Shown here piece by piece: positions 1-8,487 of a stretch of DNA of 64,000 nucleotides. The DNA comes from Mesorhizobium amorphae. GTDB lineage: Bacteria; Pseudomonadota; Alphaproteobacteria; Rhizobiales; Rhizobiaceae. Position 1 is the stretch's first letter. Each line of letters starts with the position of its first letter. A program made the translations under genes and the position numbers. Where the stretch lies: contig NZ_JHQS01000024.1 in the NCBI RefSeq assembly GCF_014843845.1, positions 124,001 to 188,000 on the forward strand, given 5' to 3'. Under the pieces are notes generated by a model. It searched no databases. It had not been told where the DNA came from and saw only the letters and a program-made list of their open reading frames with translations.

Positions 1-171
1 CAGGACTTCGAGTTCATCCTCGTCAAGCGGTTCGGGAGCCTGGGTTGCCGCCGCGCTATCGGTAGCAGCGGCCTGATCCTGAGCAACCGCGAAAGAGGTC
101 TGACCGGAGCACATCAAGATCGCGATCATGGCCACGGCGCCGGCATGCCGGCGCGGAAACTTGATCTCCAT
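1..171 (-). CDS. DUF3300-like exported protein, N-terminal fragment
   Basis: Only the first 57 codons are in the window; the rest runs off the left edge. The peptide starts MEIKFPRRHAG, has a basic n-region, a hydrophobic stretch to about residue 20 and a plausible cleavage site near SFAVAQ, so it should be exported. The mature part opens with a low-complexity Ala/Gln/Thr segment and then PLDEDELEVL, which resembles the start of DUF3300 proteins, whose function is unknown. GGGAGG lies 6 nt before the ATG. A degenerate copy of the region's shared regulatory motif lies about 115 nt upstream. The family call rests on a short stretch. Confidence 0.6.
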   Translation of the reverse strand, partial: MEIKFPRRHAGAVAMIAILMCSGQTSFAVAQDQAAATDSAAATQAPEPLDEDELEVL

Positions 172-284
172 TGTGATCCTCCCAGGTTGTGTCAACCCGG
201 TTGTCAGCGACGACGTGTCGCCAAGTCCAGGGCGAATGTTCTTGCCTTGGTGCTACGTTGGCGCATTGCCTGCCGATGCGGAAG

Positions 285-293
285 GTAAGTAAC
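285..293 (-). promoter_or_regulatory. Degenerate copy of the shared TTACGTGG-type motif
   Basis: The + strand reads GTAAGTAAC, one mismatch from the first nine bases of GTAAGTTACGTGG found intact at 6997, 13252 and 22136, and TACGTG follows at 301-306. It lies 114 nt upstream of the DUF3300-like gene. The rest of the 409-bp gap (172-580) shows no gene I can support. This is the weakest of the five copies. Confidence 0.3.
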
Positions 294-580
294 TGTATGC
301 TACGTGCAGAAACTGGGAGACCCTGCCAGCGGATCAGTCGACGTTGAGGCCATCTTTTGGAGCGGATGTCCGCGTCAACAACAATGTTCGAAGGCGCGGC
401 GCAGATGACCGGCCGGATCCGAACCACGAGATACTCTGAGTGTCGAAGAGGCATCCTACCGGCGACTCGACGGCAATCGGATAGGCGTCGTTTGATCGGC
501 TGCTTCGGCAGAGCGGAATGCCGCTAAGACGAGGCCAGGATGAACGGAAAGCACATACGGCCTGAGCGGTCACGAGCTCT

Positions 581-1615
581 TCAAGACGGCACCCTGTCTT
601 CAGCGCTGCGCCGCGGTCCTGGCCAAAGCAACGCTGCCATGAAGATCGTATAGGCGATGGCCACCAGTATGTAGTTGACCCGCGTGGCAAAAGATTCCGC
701 TGCCGATCCCGGCAAAGGCGAGACCCCCGTTCCGAACAGGATGAGGAAGATTGTAAGCGCGCCCGCGTAGAGCTTGGCGGCAGGGTTGCTCAGCGCGGCG
801 CGACCGCCAAACACCAGGCCGGCAAGCAGCATCAGGACAAACAGCGAGGGGGTGGTGGGACGAACCTGCAGCAATGCGAACGCAAAGGATGCAGCCACGC
901 CTCCGAGGAGATTGACCATGACGAGGCCGAAGGCCGCCCTGGCGCTTGCGCTGACGTCGAGCTGCGACAACAGCGATGCGACAGTGATCGGAATGACGAT
1001 CGCCGTGGCGAGGCCGTCCCGCGTCAGGCAAGCCAGCACGGCGATCAGCAGGATGATGGCATTGGCGGCGGCATAGCGCGCGGCGCGAGGGTTTGCAGCG
1101 GGAGCCGGGGCCTGAACATCGGCGCTGCCCCGGTCGGGTATGACCGCATGGGCAATCCACATCAGGATCGCTCCGCTGACCACGCCCTGGACAAGGATCG
1201 ACAGGATGGAATCGCCGAGATCGCGGTTGAGCACGGTCAGCAGCGGCACCATCACGGCGACCACCAGGACAAGAAAGATCGCCCCGCCGCCCTTGCCGAT
1301 CGCCTGCAGGTAGAAACAGACGAAATAGACGAGCCCGAGCAGCAGCAACAGGACCGGCGGCCGGTCGCCTGTCAGGACCGCGACGGCCTGCAGAAGCGCG
1401 CCGGCGACAACAATGAGGATCGCCATTCCCAGGGCCTGTTTCAGCGGCAGCGGGCGGGAACTGGAGATCAGGAACTGCGCCGCGAACAATGGCCCCAGAA
1501 AGGGGATGATCGCTCCCGACAGAACCGACCACGTGAAGCCCACGGCTACGGCCAGCGCGATGCGCAGGCCCTTGCGCCTGGCATTGGCGTGCGCAAGCTC
1601 GCCGTCAGCTGACAT
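581..1615 (-). CDS. DUF2955 / FUSC-like inner-membrane protein
   Basis: A 344-residue, very hydrophobic protein with about ten predicted membrane segments and almost no soluble region, of the usual length for DUF2955 proteins. These are related to the aromatic-acid exporter (FUSC) group and usually pair with an HlyD-type adaptor, as here: its start overlaps the end of the adaptor gene at 1605-1615. By analogy the two would form a tripartite-type efflux system for an unknown small molecule. No outer-membrane channel of the TolC type is in the window. Substrate cannot be read from sequence. Confidence 0.82.
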   Translation of the reverse strand: MSADGELAHANARRKGLRIALAVAVGFTWSVLSGAIIPFLGPLFAAQFLISSSRPLPLKQALGMAILIVVAGALLQAVAVLTGDRPPVLLLLLGLVYFVCFYLQAIGKGGGAIFLVLVVAVMVPLLTVLNRDLGDSILSILVQGVVSGAILMWIAHAVIPDRGSADVQAPAPAANPRAARYAAANAIILLIAVLACLTRDGLATAIVIPITVASLLSQLDVSASARAAFGLVMVNLLGGVAASFAFALLQVRPTTPSLFVLMLLAGLVFGGRAALSNPAAKLYAGALTIFLILFGTGVSPLPGSAAESFATRVNYILVAIAYTIFMAALLWPGPRRSAEDRVPS

Positions 1616-2729
1616 AGGTCAGGACCGACAACACGCGCATCCAGATGCGGCCGATCGCGTTGGTCACCGGATTGTCGCCGGTATAGATCACCACGTTCGC
1701 CTGCGAGCCGTAGCGCACGCCCTTGGGCCTGCCCTCGTCAAGGATCAGGCGGACGGGAAAGCTCTGTGGCGTTCTCACCCATCCGCTTTCGGTGGAGATC
1801 TTGGGCAGCCCGGTTTTGGGGTCGACACTTCCCTGGGCTACACCCATACCGACGCTCTCCACCGTCGCGCCGAAAACCTGGCCGGGCAAGAGGTCGAACA
1901 AGACGTCTGCGCGGTTGCCGGCTGCGACGTTCTCCAGGCTGTTCTCCTTGAACGCCGCGGTGATCCAAACCGTGCCCACGTCGATGAAGGTCATGGCGCT
2001 TTGGCCGGCGCCGACAACGCCTCCAACGGAAAGCTGCAGGTTGGTGACGACGCCCTCGGCCGGCGCCAGGACCGTGGTGCGCAAGAGATCGAGCTGTGCG
2101 CGTTCAAGCGCGGCCAGCGACTCCTTCAGTTGCGGATTGTCGGCGCCTGCGGGCCCAAGCTCTTCCTGCGCCTGCTTGAGGTCCGCTTCCGCGGCGACGA
2201 CCGAGGCATTTGCCTGGTCCACCGCCGCCTTCGCCTCATCATACTTCGCCTGGGCATAGACGCCCCGCTTGACCAACTCCATGGCCCGGTTCGCCTGCTC
2301 CTGGACGTTGTCGCGAACTGCCCTTGCCTCCACAAGGCGTGCCTGGACGGCATCGACGGAGGCTGTCGAAGCGCCGATCGTCTGGCCTACCCGGGCAAGC
2401 CGTGCTTCGGCCTCGGCGACGGCCAGCTGGTATTGCTGCGGATCGATGCGAAACAGCATCTGGCCGGGCTTCACGCCGCTGTTGTCGACCACGCCCACTT
2501 CGATGACCCGGCCGGTGACCTCCGGCGCGATGCCGACGACATAGGCGCTGACCGTCGCCTGCGACGAAGAAGGCGTGCGCCTTTCCATGAAGACCGCTAC
2601 CACGAACAAGAGGCAAGCCAGCAGCAGCACGCCAAGCGCGACCCGGCGCAGCGGGTTGCCCTTCGTCGCCGGCGTATCTGGCCCGTCAGCGGCGTTGTCT
2701 TGAGAGGTCCCGGTTGCGTCGGACGCCAT
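1605..2729 (-). CDS. HlyD/EmrA-family membrane fusion protein
   Basis: A 374-residue periplasmic adaptor. Residues 1-28 are cytoplasmic, about 29-48 form one membrane anchor, 62-100 form the first half of the biotinyl-lipoyl domain (SAYVVGIAPEVTGRV), about 100-210 are an Ala/Glu/Gln-rich coiled-coil hairpin, and the rest is the second lipoyl half and beta-barrel domain. Such proteins link an inner-membrane pump to the outer membrane. GGGAGAAG precedes the ATG by 5 nt. It is first in the operon with the DUF2955 gene, and a copy of the region's shared motif lies 216 nt upstream. Confidence 0.9.
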   Translation of the reverse strand: MASDATGTSQDNAADGPDTPATKGNPLRRVALGVLLLACLLFVVAVFMERRTPSSSQATVSAYVVGIAPEVTGRVIEVGVVDNSGVKPGQMLFRIDPQQYQLAVAEAEARLARVGQTIGASTASVDAVQARLVEARAVRDNVQEQANRAMELVKRGVYAQAKYDEAKAAVDQANASVVAAEADLKQAQEELGPAGADNPQLKESLAALERAQLDLLRTTVLAPAEGVVTNLQLSVGGVVGAGQSAMTFIDVGTVWITAAFKENSLENVAAGNRADVLFDLLPGQVFGATVESVGMGVAQGSVDPKTGLPKISTESGWVRTPQSFPVRLILDEGRPKGVRYGSQANVVIYTGDNPVTNAIGRIWMRVLSVLTYVS

Positions 2730-2944
2730 GGCATCTTCTCCCAGTCAGACCAAGCGAGCATCGCGCCACCGACGGATGCTTGCTTCCTTTTCGGCTTCGG
2801 CCGAGGCAAGCCGGCATGCGGAACCCGGCGCACAGGCGCGAGTAATCATGACCCACACCGCGCATCTGGTTTTCATTGGCGTAAGCGACCCCTCACCATG
2901 CCGGCACTATACACAGTCTTTTGACGGTTTCAGCCAACTGGGAC

Positions 2945-2957
2945 GTTATTTACGTGG
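2945..2957 (-). promoter_or_regulatory. Shared regulatory motif upstream of the HlyD/DUF2955 operon
   Basis: The + strand reads GTTATTTACGTGG, 11 of 13 matches to the sequence at 6997, 13252 and 22136. On the gene strand it is CCACGTAAATAAC. A TATAGT hexamer (2906-2911 on the minus strand) lies 33 nt downstream and could be a -10 element. The exact copies have a TAnnnT hexamer 23-25 nt downstream, so this spacing is about one helical turn longer. The remainder of the 355-bp gap (2730-3084) holds no gene I can support. Confidence 0.5.
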
Positions 2958-3084
2958 TAACAACCGCGGATGTCGCACATTGATCTACCTGCTCGCGCCA
3001 TCAGATGTCCACGCGGTACACTATGGGTTGGCGGCTTGCTCGATCTCGCTTTGCCGCGGAAGCGCGCCCTCGGCATGAAGAGCT

Positions 3085-3540
3085 TCAACCTGCATCCCGC
3101 GCGCGGGCCGGATGCGCCGCGGACCACTTCGCGGTGGCATGCTGGACAGCAGCGATGAAGAGAGCTGTTGTAACGCCAAACATCATCAGCCCATTGGCGG
3201 CCTGAAGTGGCGCAAGCAGCCGCATGCGGCCGCTGAGAACCACGTCGCCATAACCAAGCGAGGTGAAGGTGACGCCCGAAAAATACACCGCCGTCTCAAA
3301 GTCCTCAAAAGCACCTAGCGACCTGTAGAGCAGCGCCCAGAACGCGACCTGGACGATGTTGCCGATCATGAGCACGATCATCAGTATCGAGAATTGCAGG
3401 AAGATCGACCGCCACGGCTTGGGACCCAGCGGTTGTTTGGTGGCCCTGGCGAAGTAGCGTGCGGCGAGCACCGATGCCAGCGCCTGGAATGCAAGGCATA
3501 CCGACATCGCCAGCAAGCCGAGCACAAGAACCGCAATCAC
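3085..3540 (-). CDS. Two-TM ion channel with K+-type selectivity filter
   Basis: A 151-residue protein of the Ion_trans_2 type: a first hydrophobic segment (residues 1-27), a second (about 46-75), a pore loop containing TSLGYGD (93-99) that matches the TxGYGD potassium filter, then a final helix (about 105-130). There is no RCK or other regulatory domain, so it would be a minimal tetrameric channel. The short first helix and three hydrophobic segments differ slightly from KcsA. Its start overlaps the stop of the AI-2E-type gene by 4 nt, implying translational coupling. Confidence 0.82.
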   Translation of the reverse strand: MIAVLVLGLLAMSVCLAFQALASVLAARYFARATKQPLGPKPWRSIFLQFSILMIVLMIGNIVQVAFWALLYRSLGAFEDFETAVYFSGVTFTSLGYGDVVLSGRMRLLAPLQAANGLMMFGVTTALFIAAVQHATAKWSAAHPARARDAG

Positions 3541-4643
3541 GGCGCTGGACCTTCAATCTGTGGCCCGCCTTCGACCGAGGGCTGGCGCAGCCATTCATTG
3601 AGCAGCACATAGCCGACGGCCAGGAGCACAGGGCCCACAAACAGACCGAGCAGGCCGTCGACAAGCATGCCGCCGATGACACCAATCAGAATTACCGGCA
3701 TCGGCGCTTCCAGTCCGCGGCCGAGCATCAATGGCTTGAGGATATTGTCGCTGAGCCCGGCGAACAGGGTCCAGACCGCAAAGATGATCGCCGGTGTGGT
3801 TGCCTCCGTCGAAAAGACATAGACGATAACAGGCAGGGTCAGCAGCACCGCCGGTACCTGCACTATGGCCAGCAAAAGCGTTGCGAGCGTCAAAAGTCCG
3901 GCTGCCGGAAGACCAATGGCGAAGAAGCCGATGCCGACGAGCAGCGCCTGGATCACCGCCACGCCGACGACGCCTACTGCCACGCCACGGATCGTGGCGG
4001 CGGTCAGCGTAACCAGGTGTGCTCCGCGCGCCGTGCTGCCTGTGACACGTTCCAACAGGCGCCTCGCGAATTCCGCGGCACCCTTGCCGTAGGCGATGAG
4101 CACCGCGGCGATCGCGAACGAAAGAACAAACGATAGTTCACCGGCGGCGAGGCCGCCGGCGAACGACATCAGCGATGCCGCAGGCCCGCTCAACATCTGG
4201 CCGTATTTGGCAAGTGCGGCCGGCATGTTGGTGGCGACGAGCGCCCAGGTCTCGGTCAGTTTCTGGCCGACCAGTGGGAGATCCGCCAGCCATGGCGGCG
4301 GCGGAGGCACGGTCAGGCTGTGGTTCTGCAAACCCGAGACAAGCGAAAATATGGACGACCCAAGCGACGTCACCACTGTGACCAACGGCACCAGCATCAG
4401 CACAACGCTGACCAACCCGATCAGCAGCGCCGACCACCGATTGCCAAGCCGGACGGCCAGGCGCAGGTGCAGCGGATTCAGCATCACCGCCAGGATCACC
4501 GACCAGAGCAAAATGCCGGCAAAAGGCAATATGATCCGGCCGCAGGCGTAGACCAGCAGGGCCAACAGTCCGATTTGAAGTACGGCGTCGATCAAGGTCG
4601 AGCGCGGATGCGCGTGATCGGAACTAGGCGCGTTCAGGGGCAT
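3537..4643 (-). CDS. AI-2E family transporter (PerM/YhhT type)
   Basis: A 368-residue membrane protein with the family layout: two N-terminal membrane segments, a soluble region after about residue 90, and a run of C-terminal membrane segments ending in the typical GLFVGPVLLAVGYVLLNEWL. The family includes TqsA and PerM; substrates are mostly unproven, so the AI-2E name should not be taken as function. It overlaps the downstream channel gene by 4 nt and follows the lipoprotein gene after 83 nt. Confidence 0.88.
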   Translation of the reverse strand: MPLNAPSSDHAHPRSTLIDAVLQIGLLALLVYACGRIILPFAGILLWSVILAVMLNPLHLRLAVRLGNRWSALLIGLVSVVLMLVPLVTVVTSLGSSIFSLVSGLQNHSLTVPPPPPWLADLPLVGQKLTETWALVATNMPAALAKYGQMLSGPAASLMSFAGGLAAGELSFVLSFAIAAVLIAYGKGAAEFARRLLERVTGSTARGAHLVTLTAATIRGVAVGVVGVAVIQALLVGIGFFAIGLPAAGLLTLATLLLAIVQVPAVLLTLPVIVYVFSTEATTPAIIFAVWTLFAGLSDNILKPLMLGRGLEAPMPVILIGVIGGMLVDGLLGLFVGPVLLAVGYVLLNEWLRQPSVEGGPQIEGPAP

Positions 4644-4726
4644 TATCTGTGCCTCGCTGGCCGGTCATGTATTGTCGCCAATTCCCCATCGTCGGAGCGA
4701 CCGCTCAAGACTCCGACCGGAGCGGA

Positions 4727-5053
4727 TCAGACAGGCTCAACCGATTTGACGGCGCCGTCGGTATCCACAAGGCAGCTTGTCTTCTTGCCGCCGGCATCGA
4801 GCTCGACCTGATAGGTCTTGGAATCGATCTTGCTCGAGGAAACCGGAAGGATCTTGGCGCTGTCGACGCCGCTCGCCTTGGCGACCGCGTTGGCGCAAAG
4901 AAGCTGAAGATCCGCCGGAGCCGTCTCGACCTGGGTCCTCGACATCTGCTCCGGAGCCGGCGGCGGCGCGCTGACGCAAGCGCTCAAGGTCTGCGCCATG
5001 GATCCAAGCGCTACGACCAGGATCGAACTTCTCACTGCACGTTTTGCCGACAT
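4727..5053 (-). CDS. Small lipoprotein of unknown function
   Basis: I start this at the ATG at 5053 (108 aa) because GGAGGGA sits just upstream; a longer frame exists but its extra N-terminus is basic shadow sequence. The start MSAKRAVRSS is followed by a hydrophobic core and the lipobox LSAC, with Cys26 as the lipidated residue. The mature part is acidic and small, with Cys residues that could form a disulfide, and ends in a beta-rich KTYQVELDAGGKKTSC-like region. I do not recognise a characterised family. It lies 23 nt after the L,D-transpeptidase gene. Confidence 0.75.
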   Translation of the reverse strand: MSAKRAVRSSILVVALGSMAQTLSACVSAPPPAPEQMSRTQVETAPADLQLLCANAVAKASGVDSAKILPVSSSKIDSKTYQVELDAGGKKTSCLVDTDGAVKSVEPV

Positions 5054-5076
5054 TGCTTGTCCCTCCGAATGCCGCT

Positions 5077-5790
5077 TCAAACGCCCTTGTAAAGGGCCGC
5101 CCCCTGCATGAGAACGATGACCTTGGCCCCAACCTTCACGCGGGAAGCGAAGTCGGTGATGTCGTCGTTCCTCATCCGGATACACCCTGACGACACGTCG
5201 AGCCCGATCGTCCAGGGCTCCGGCGTGCCGTGTATCCGGTAGATCGTGTCCTGATCGCCCTCATAGAGATAAAGCGCTCTGGCGCCGAGCGGATTGTCGG
5301 GCCCTCCAGGCATGCCTGCCGCATGTTTGGCTGCGTTCGGATCACGGGCGACCATTTCGGCCGGAGGCGTCCAGGTCGGCCATTCCGCCATGCGTCCGAC
5401 GCGCACGATGCCGGCCCAGCCAAAGCCTTCCCGGCCGACGCCGATGCCGTAGCGCATGGCCTGCTGACCCGACTGCACAAGATAGAGAAAATGCTTGTTG
5501 CCATCGATGATGATCGTGCCGGGCACCTCGGCGGTGCGGAACTTGACCATCTGCGGACGAAATGCCTCAGGCACCTCCTTGTGGGCGGCGTAGTATTTTC
5601 GCGCTTTCTTCTTGTCGTAATCGACCCACTTATGGGTCTGCGGATCGAACACCTGCGTCTGAGCGGCATACGCCAATGTCGCGCCGATCGCGGTCATGAC
5701 AAGCGCTGCGCCAAGAACCAGGCGGCGACCAGCCATTCTTCGATCATTGCTTTTCGGAGTGCCGGACCGGTCTGCGAGCGAAAGGGTCAT
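5077..5790 (-). CDS. L,D-transpeptidase (YkuD domain)
   Basis: A 237-residue cell-wall enzyme. Residues 22-43 are a membrane/signal segment, and the YkuD domain spans about 88-230. The active-site pattern is present: His187 in IHGT, then SSGCIRMRN with catalytic Cys203 and Arg205. Members make 3-3 crosslinks in peptidoglycan or attach proteins to it. The ATG at 5790 was chosen over a start at 6015 because GGGACGGGG precedes it and the longer frame overlaps the neighbouring gene. It starts 14 nt after the binding-protein gene. A second such enzyme is at 47550-48293. Confidence 0.9.
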   Translation of the reverse strand: MTLSLADRSGTPKSNDRRMAGRRLVLGAALVMTAIGATLAYAAQTQVFDPQTHKWVDYDKKKARKYYAAHKEVPEAFRPQMVKFRTAEVPGTIIIDGNKHFLYLVQSGQQAMRYGIGVGREGFGWAGIVRVGRMAEWPTWTPPAEMVARDPNAAKHAAGMPGGPDNPLGARALYLYEGDQDTIYRIHGTPEPWTIGLDVSSGCIRMRNDDITDFASRVKVGAKVIVLMQGAALYKGV

Positions 5791-5804
5791 GTTCGTCCCC
5801 GTCC

Positions 5805-6773
5805 CTATTTCGACCAGGCGTTCAGCCGGTCTTGATGCTTTGCAACCCAGTCCTGTGCGTACTTGGCGGGATCCTGCCGGTCGACCTGCAATGCGTAGCT
5901 CATCTCGGTGACCTCCTCTGGAGTGAAGTCGATATGGGAGAGGAAGGCCGCCACTTTCGGCAGGCGCTTCGCCGTCGAGGACGCAAAGCCGATGTAGAAA
6001 TGCGATGCGTCCCAAGCCACCGGCGCCTCCGATTTCGTAAGCCAGTCAGGGTCGTCGCTTGGCATCACGATGTGCCACTTGGCGGGATCGTATTTCGGCT
6101 CGGTCAATTCGACGATATCATGGAGCTTGAACATGTGGTGCGGACTGTAGCAGTAGAATACCATCGGTTGCCCGGTGGCCGCGGCCGCATCGACCCCAGC
6201 CATTGCCATCTCTTCCGGCATTTGCAGGAGCGTCATCGTTTTTTCATAACCGTAGCTCTTGGCCCGGATCTTCTCGATGCTCGTCGAGGACCAGCCCAGC
6301 GCACCGATCCACATTTCGCCCTTGCCATCGCCGTCGGTATCGAACGCGGCTGCTTTTTTCGGATCGGCCAGATCTGAGATGTCCTTGACGCCATATTTGT
6401 CAGCCGTCTCGCGCGTGACGCAGATGCGCTGCGTGGCCGACACACCCTTGGGGCTGAGGTCCACGGTCTTGCGCCCGTCGACGTATTTCTTGACGAGTGA
6501 ATCGAGATTGGGAAGCCAGACTTCCGGATAGACGTCGACCTCCCCGGTATCCATTCCGGCGAATGCCGTCATGCCGCCCATCTCGCGCACGTCGGCGTCG
6601 AGGTCGAGTTGCTGTTTGATGCCGTATTTGATGATGTTGGCCGCCGCCTGGCCCGACGGCCAGTTCGGCATTCCGATGAGGAGATCCGCCGCATGGGACC
6701 GGCTATGTACCGCCAGCATCGTCAATGCGGCCAGCGACACTTTCAGCAGATGCTGACGAAATCGACTGTCCAT
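5805..6773 (-). CDS. Glycine betaine/proline-type ABC substrate-binding protein (orphan)
   Basis: A 322-residue periplasmic protein of the ProX/OpuAC type. It has a signal peptide to about residue 28, then LLIGMPNWPSGQAAANI, typical of this family, and later segments typical of quaternary-amine binding folds. The start at 6773 is set by GGGGGGAGAAA directly upstream. No permease or ATPase gene is adjacent, so it is an orphan binding protein, here placed with wall and channel genes, which suggests osmotic stress but does not prove it. An exact copy of the shared motif is 224 nt upstream. Confidence 0.88.
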   Translation of the reverse strand: MDSRFRQHLLKVSLAALTMLAVHSRSHAADLLIGMPNWPSGQAAANIIKYGIKQQLDLDADVREMGGMTAFAGMDTGEVDVYPEVWLPNLDSLVKKYVDGRKTVDLSPKGVSATQRICVTRETADKYGVKDISDLADPKKAAAFDTDGDGKGEMWIGALGWSSTSIEKIRAKSYGYEKTMTLLQMPEEMAMAGVDAAAATGQPMVFYCYSPHHMFKLHDIVELTEPKYDPAKWHIVMPSDDPDWLTKSEAPVAWDASHFYIGFASSTAKRLPKVAAFLSHIDFTPEEVTEMSYALQVDRQDPAKYAQDWVAKHQDRLNAWSK

Positions 6774-6996
6774 TTTCTCCCCCCTGCGTCGGGACTGAAA
6801 AGAACCGTGGCGGCAACGAGAGGACTCTCGATCTGCCACGGCAAGCACCAGCCTTGTGAAACCAACCATCATCATGACGGCAAACTGCGGAACCGGCGCA
6901 ACGCCGCCAGGACCGCCTTGTCTGCCAGCCGGCGTTCTATCCCGTTGATTGGTTCGTATTGTCCCCGAGCCTACCGGACCGAGCCGGCAGCGGAAC

Positions 6997-7009
6997 GTAA
7001 GTTACGTGG
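6997..7009 (-). promoter_or_regulatory. Shared regulatory motif upstream of the binding-protein operon
   Basis: The + strand reads exactly GTAAGTTACGTGG, identical to the copies at 13252 and 22136. On the gene strand it is CCACGTAACTTAC, and a -10-like TAGGCT (6968-6973, minus strand) follows after 23 nt. It is the probable control site for the operon 6773 to 3085. Apart from this, the 379-bp gap (6774-7152) shows only shadow frames. Confidence 0.65.
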
Positions 7010-7152
7010 AGGGCAGGGTATTTTTTTGGCCGTCCGAAGGAAGGTCGAATCTTCTCGGGAATAGGGATAGCCCTGCGGGCTGGGCTCGCATCGGAGTTGT
7101 GTCGACCACTTAGAAAATCGGTCCAAGGGCGCCCAGCCCACGACGACGAACG

Positions 7153-7659
7153 CTAGTAACAATTACCGGAATCGGCTTCCCTGGGCGAGCATGGGCGATA
7201 GGATCTGTTTGAGTGGTAGCCGTAGTGTCGGTTGCCGTAATAACGGTTCCCGTAATACGGGGCCCGGTAATACGGGTCGGCGTAATATGAGTCGGCGTAA
7301 TACGGGGCGCGGTAATAGGGATCGCCGTAATAGGATCCGCCGTAGTACGGATCGCCGCCGTAGACGCCGCTTCGGTAATACCCGCCGTAGTAGCCGTTGT
7401 TGTTGGCGATCGCGCCGCCGAGCAGCGCTCCGGCGACAAATGCGCCGGCGGGGAACCAAAAGTCGTTATGTCGGTGGTATCCCCGACGATAGTGGCGGGA
7501 GCCGCGATAACCCCTGTACCAGCCATCCCGAACCTGGATGATATCGGACTGCGCGCCCTGTGCCCTGGGCACGAAGATCGGCGCGGCATCAACTGGAACA
7601 GGGCTCGCAAGTGCAAAAGTTGCGACCAGGGCGGTCGCTATGCCTGACTGGAATTTCAT
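7153..7659 (-). CDS. Exported Gly/Tyr-repeat protein (BA14K-like)
   Basis: A 168-residue exported protein: signal peptide to about residue 25, a basic RGYRGSRHYRRGYHRH segment (49-64), a hydrophobic glycine-rich stretch AGAFVAGALLGGAIA (71-85) that could be a membrane anchor, then Tyr-rich repeats and a short tail with two Cys. The layout resembles the BA14K-type small surface proteins of Rhizobiales, but the tail does not match that family well. The repeats have a strict five-residue period (residues 105-141). The function is unknown; a cell-surface role is inferred. Confidence 0.72.
   Translation of the reverse strand: MKFQSGIATALVATFALASPVPVDAAPIFVPRAQGAQSDIIQVRDGWYRGYRGSRHYRRGYHRHNDFWFPAGAFVAGALLGGAIANNNGYYGGYYRSGVYGGDPYYGGSYYGDPYYRAPYYADSYYADPYYRAPYYGNRYYGNRHYGYHSNRSYRPCSPREADSGNCY
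7216..7356 (-). repeat. 15-bp tandem repeat encoding YYxxP-type units
   Basis: Eight to nine units of 15 bp encode residues 102-148 of the exported protein, each carrying a YY pair (residues 105-106, 110-111, 115-116 and so on to 140-141), with PYY recurring. The codons vary between units but the period is constant, as expected for a tract that grows and shrinks by slippage and is kept in frame by its 15-bp length. Confidence 0.75.
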
Positions 7660-7846
7660 GATCGCGTCCTCGCTGGTGGCAATGTTTACCGTATGCGAAA
7701 CGTCGTCATTAACTACGCCGAACGTCTTCGATCCAAAATTGTTCCAGGCGCCTGCAAATTATCTGAAGCCGCTCCGGAACATTTGACGGGCAGGCAAGGC
7801 CGCCTACCATCGGCACCTTGTAACGAACTGGATTGGCCAGCCTGAA

Positions 7847-8323
7847 TTATCTGCTGCGGCCGGGTGCCGAGGAATGGTCTTCTCTTGCCCTGCCCAACCG
7901 TTCTATTTCGAGCGAATAGCAAAACAGACTGAACAGAACCAACAGGACTTCCAACAGTTTGGCTGCTCCCTGAACGAAAGAAGGGAATTGATCGAGTTCC
8001 GGTACGTGGCGGAAAAAGAAGACCGAAAACAAAGCGCCGCCAAAGAAGAAACTGACCCGGCTGGCAAACAGGAACAGGTGCCTCACCAAGGCATTGCGAA
8101 ACGGTGCGGGGACCGCAACCCAGCAAAACCTGACCCAGTAGCAAGCTTGCAGAACCAGCGCCCCACAAGCCACCGCAGCCTGCTGATAAGCGCTGATATC
8201 CTGTGGTCTTCCCAAGTCCGTGATCACTTGCCGGAAAATCGGGAAAATCGTCAAATACAAGAACGTCACCGCAGCAGTCTCGACGACCATCAATAGGACG
8301 TAGCGGATGTTGTTGTTCTTCAC
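7847..8323 (-). CDS. Four-TM membrane protein of unknown function
   Basis: A 158-residue protein with about four hydrophobic segments (near residues 8-30, 46-65, 80-102 and 115-138) and a short charged C-terminus. The aromatic-rich membrane segments support a real integral membrane protein. No family is recognised. It follows the DUF3604 gene after 164 nt and precedes the Tyr-repeat gene, all on the same strand, without its own copy of the shared motif. Confidence 0.6.
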   Translation of the reverse strand: MKNNNIRYVLLMVVETAAVTFLYLTIFPIFRQVITDLGRPQDISAYQQAAVACGALVLQACYWVRFCWVAVPAPFRNALVRHLFLFASRVSFFFGGALFSVFFFRHVPELDQFPSFVQGAAKLLEVLLVLFSLFCYSLEIERLGRAREDHSSAPGRSR

Positions 8324-8487
8324 TGCGTGGCGCCCTTGGAGGAGTTGCAGCGGCCAGACAAGATCATAGCGAAGCTCGCCGCGCCGAATTCGTTGGCGCC
8401 GCCGACAAGGCTCTGAACCAGTGTCGTTGGCAGACGGCGCGCGATCCGCCTGCCTCGATATCAGCCTAAGTAATCAACAGCGTTTCC

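Noticed and set aside
1413..2924. A 503-residue plus-strand frame opposite the HlyD gene
   Set aside because: Composition is Arg/His/Asp-rich with no hydrophobic or domain pattern, while the minus strand encodes a complete adaptor protein.
7216..7356. CRISPR-like repeat array
   Set aside because: The 15-bp units are contiguous, have no spacers and encode an in-frame Tyr-rich tract of an exported protein.
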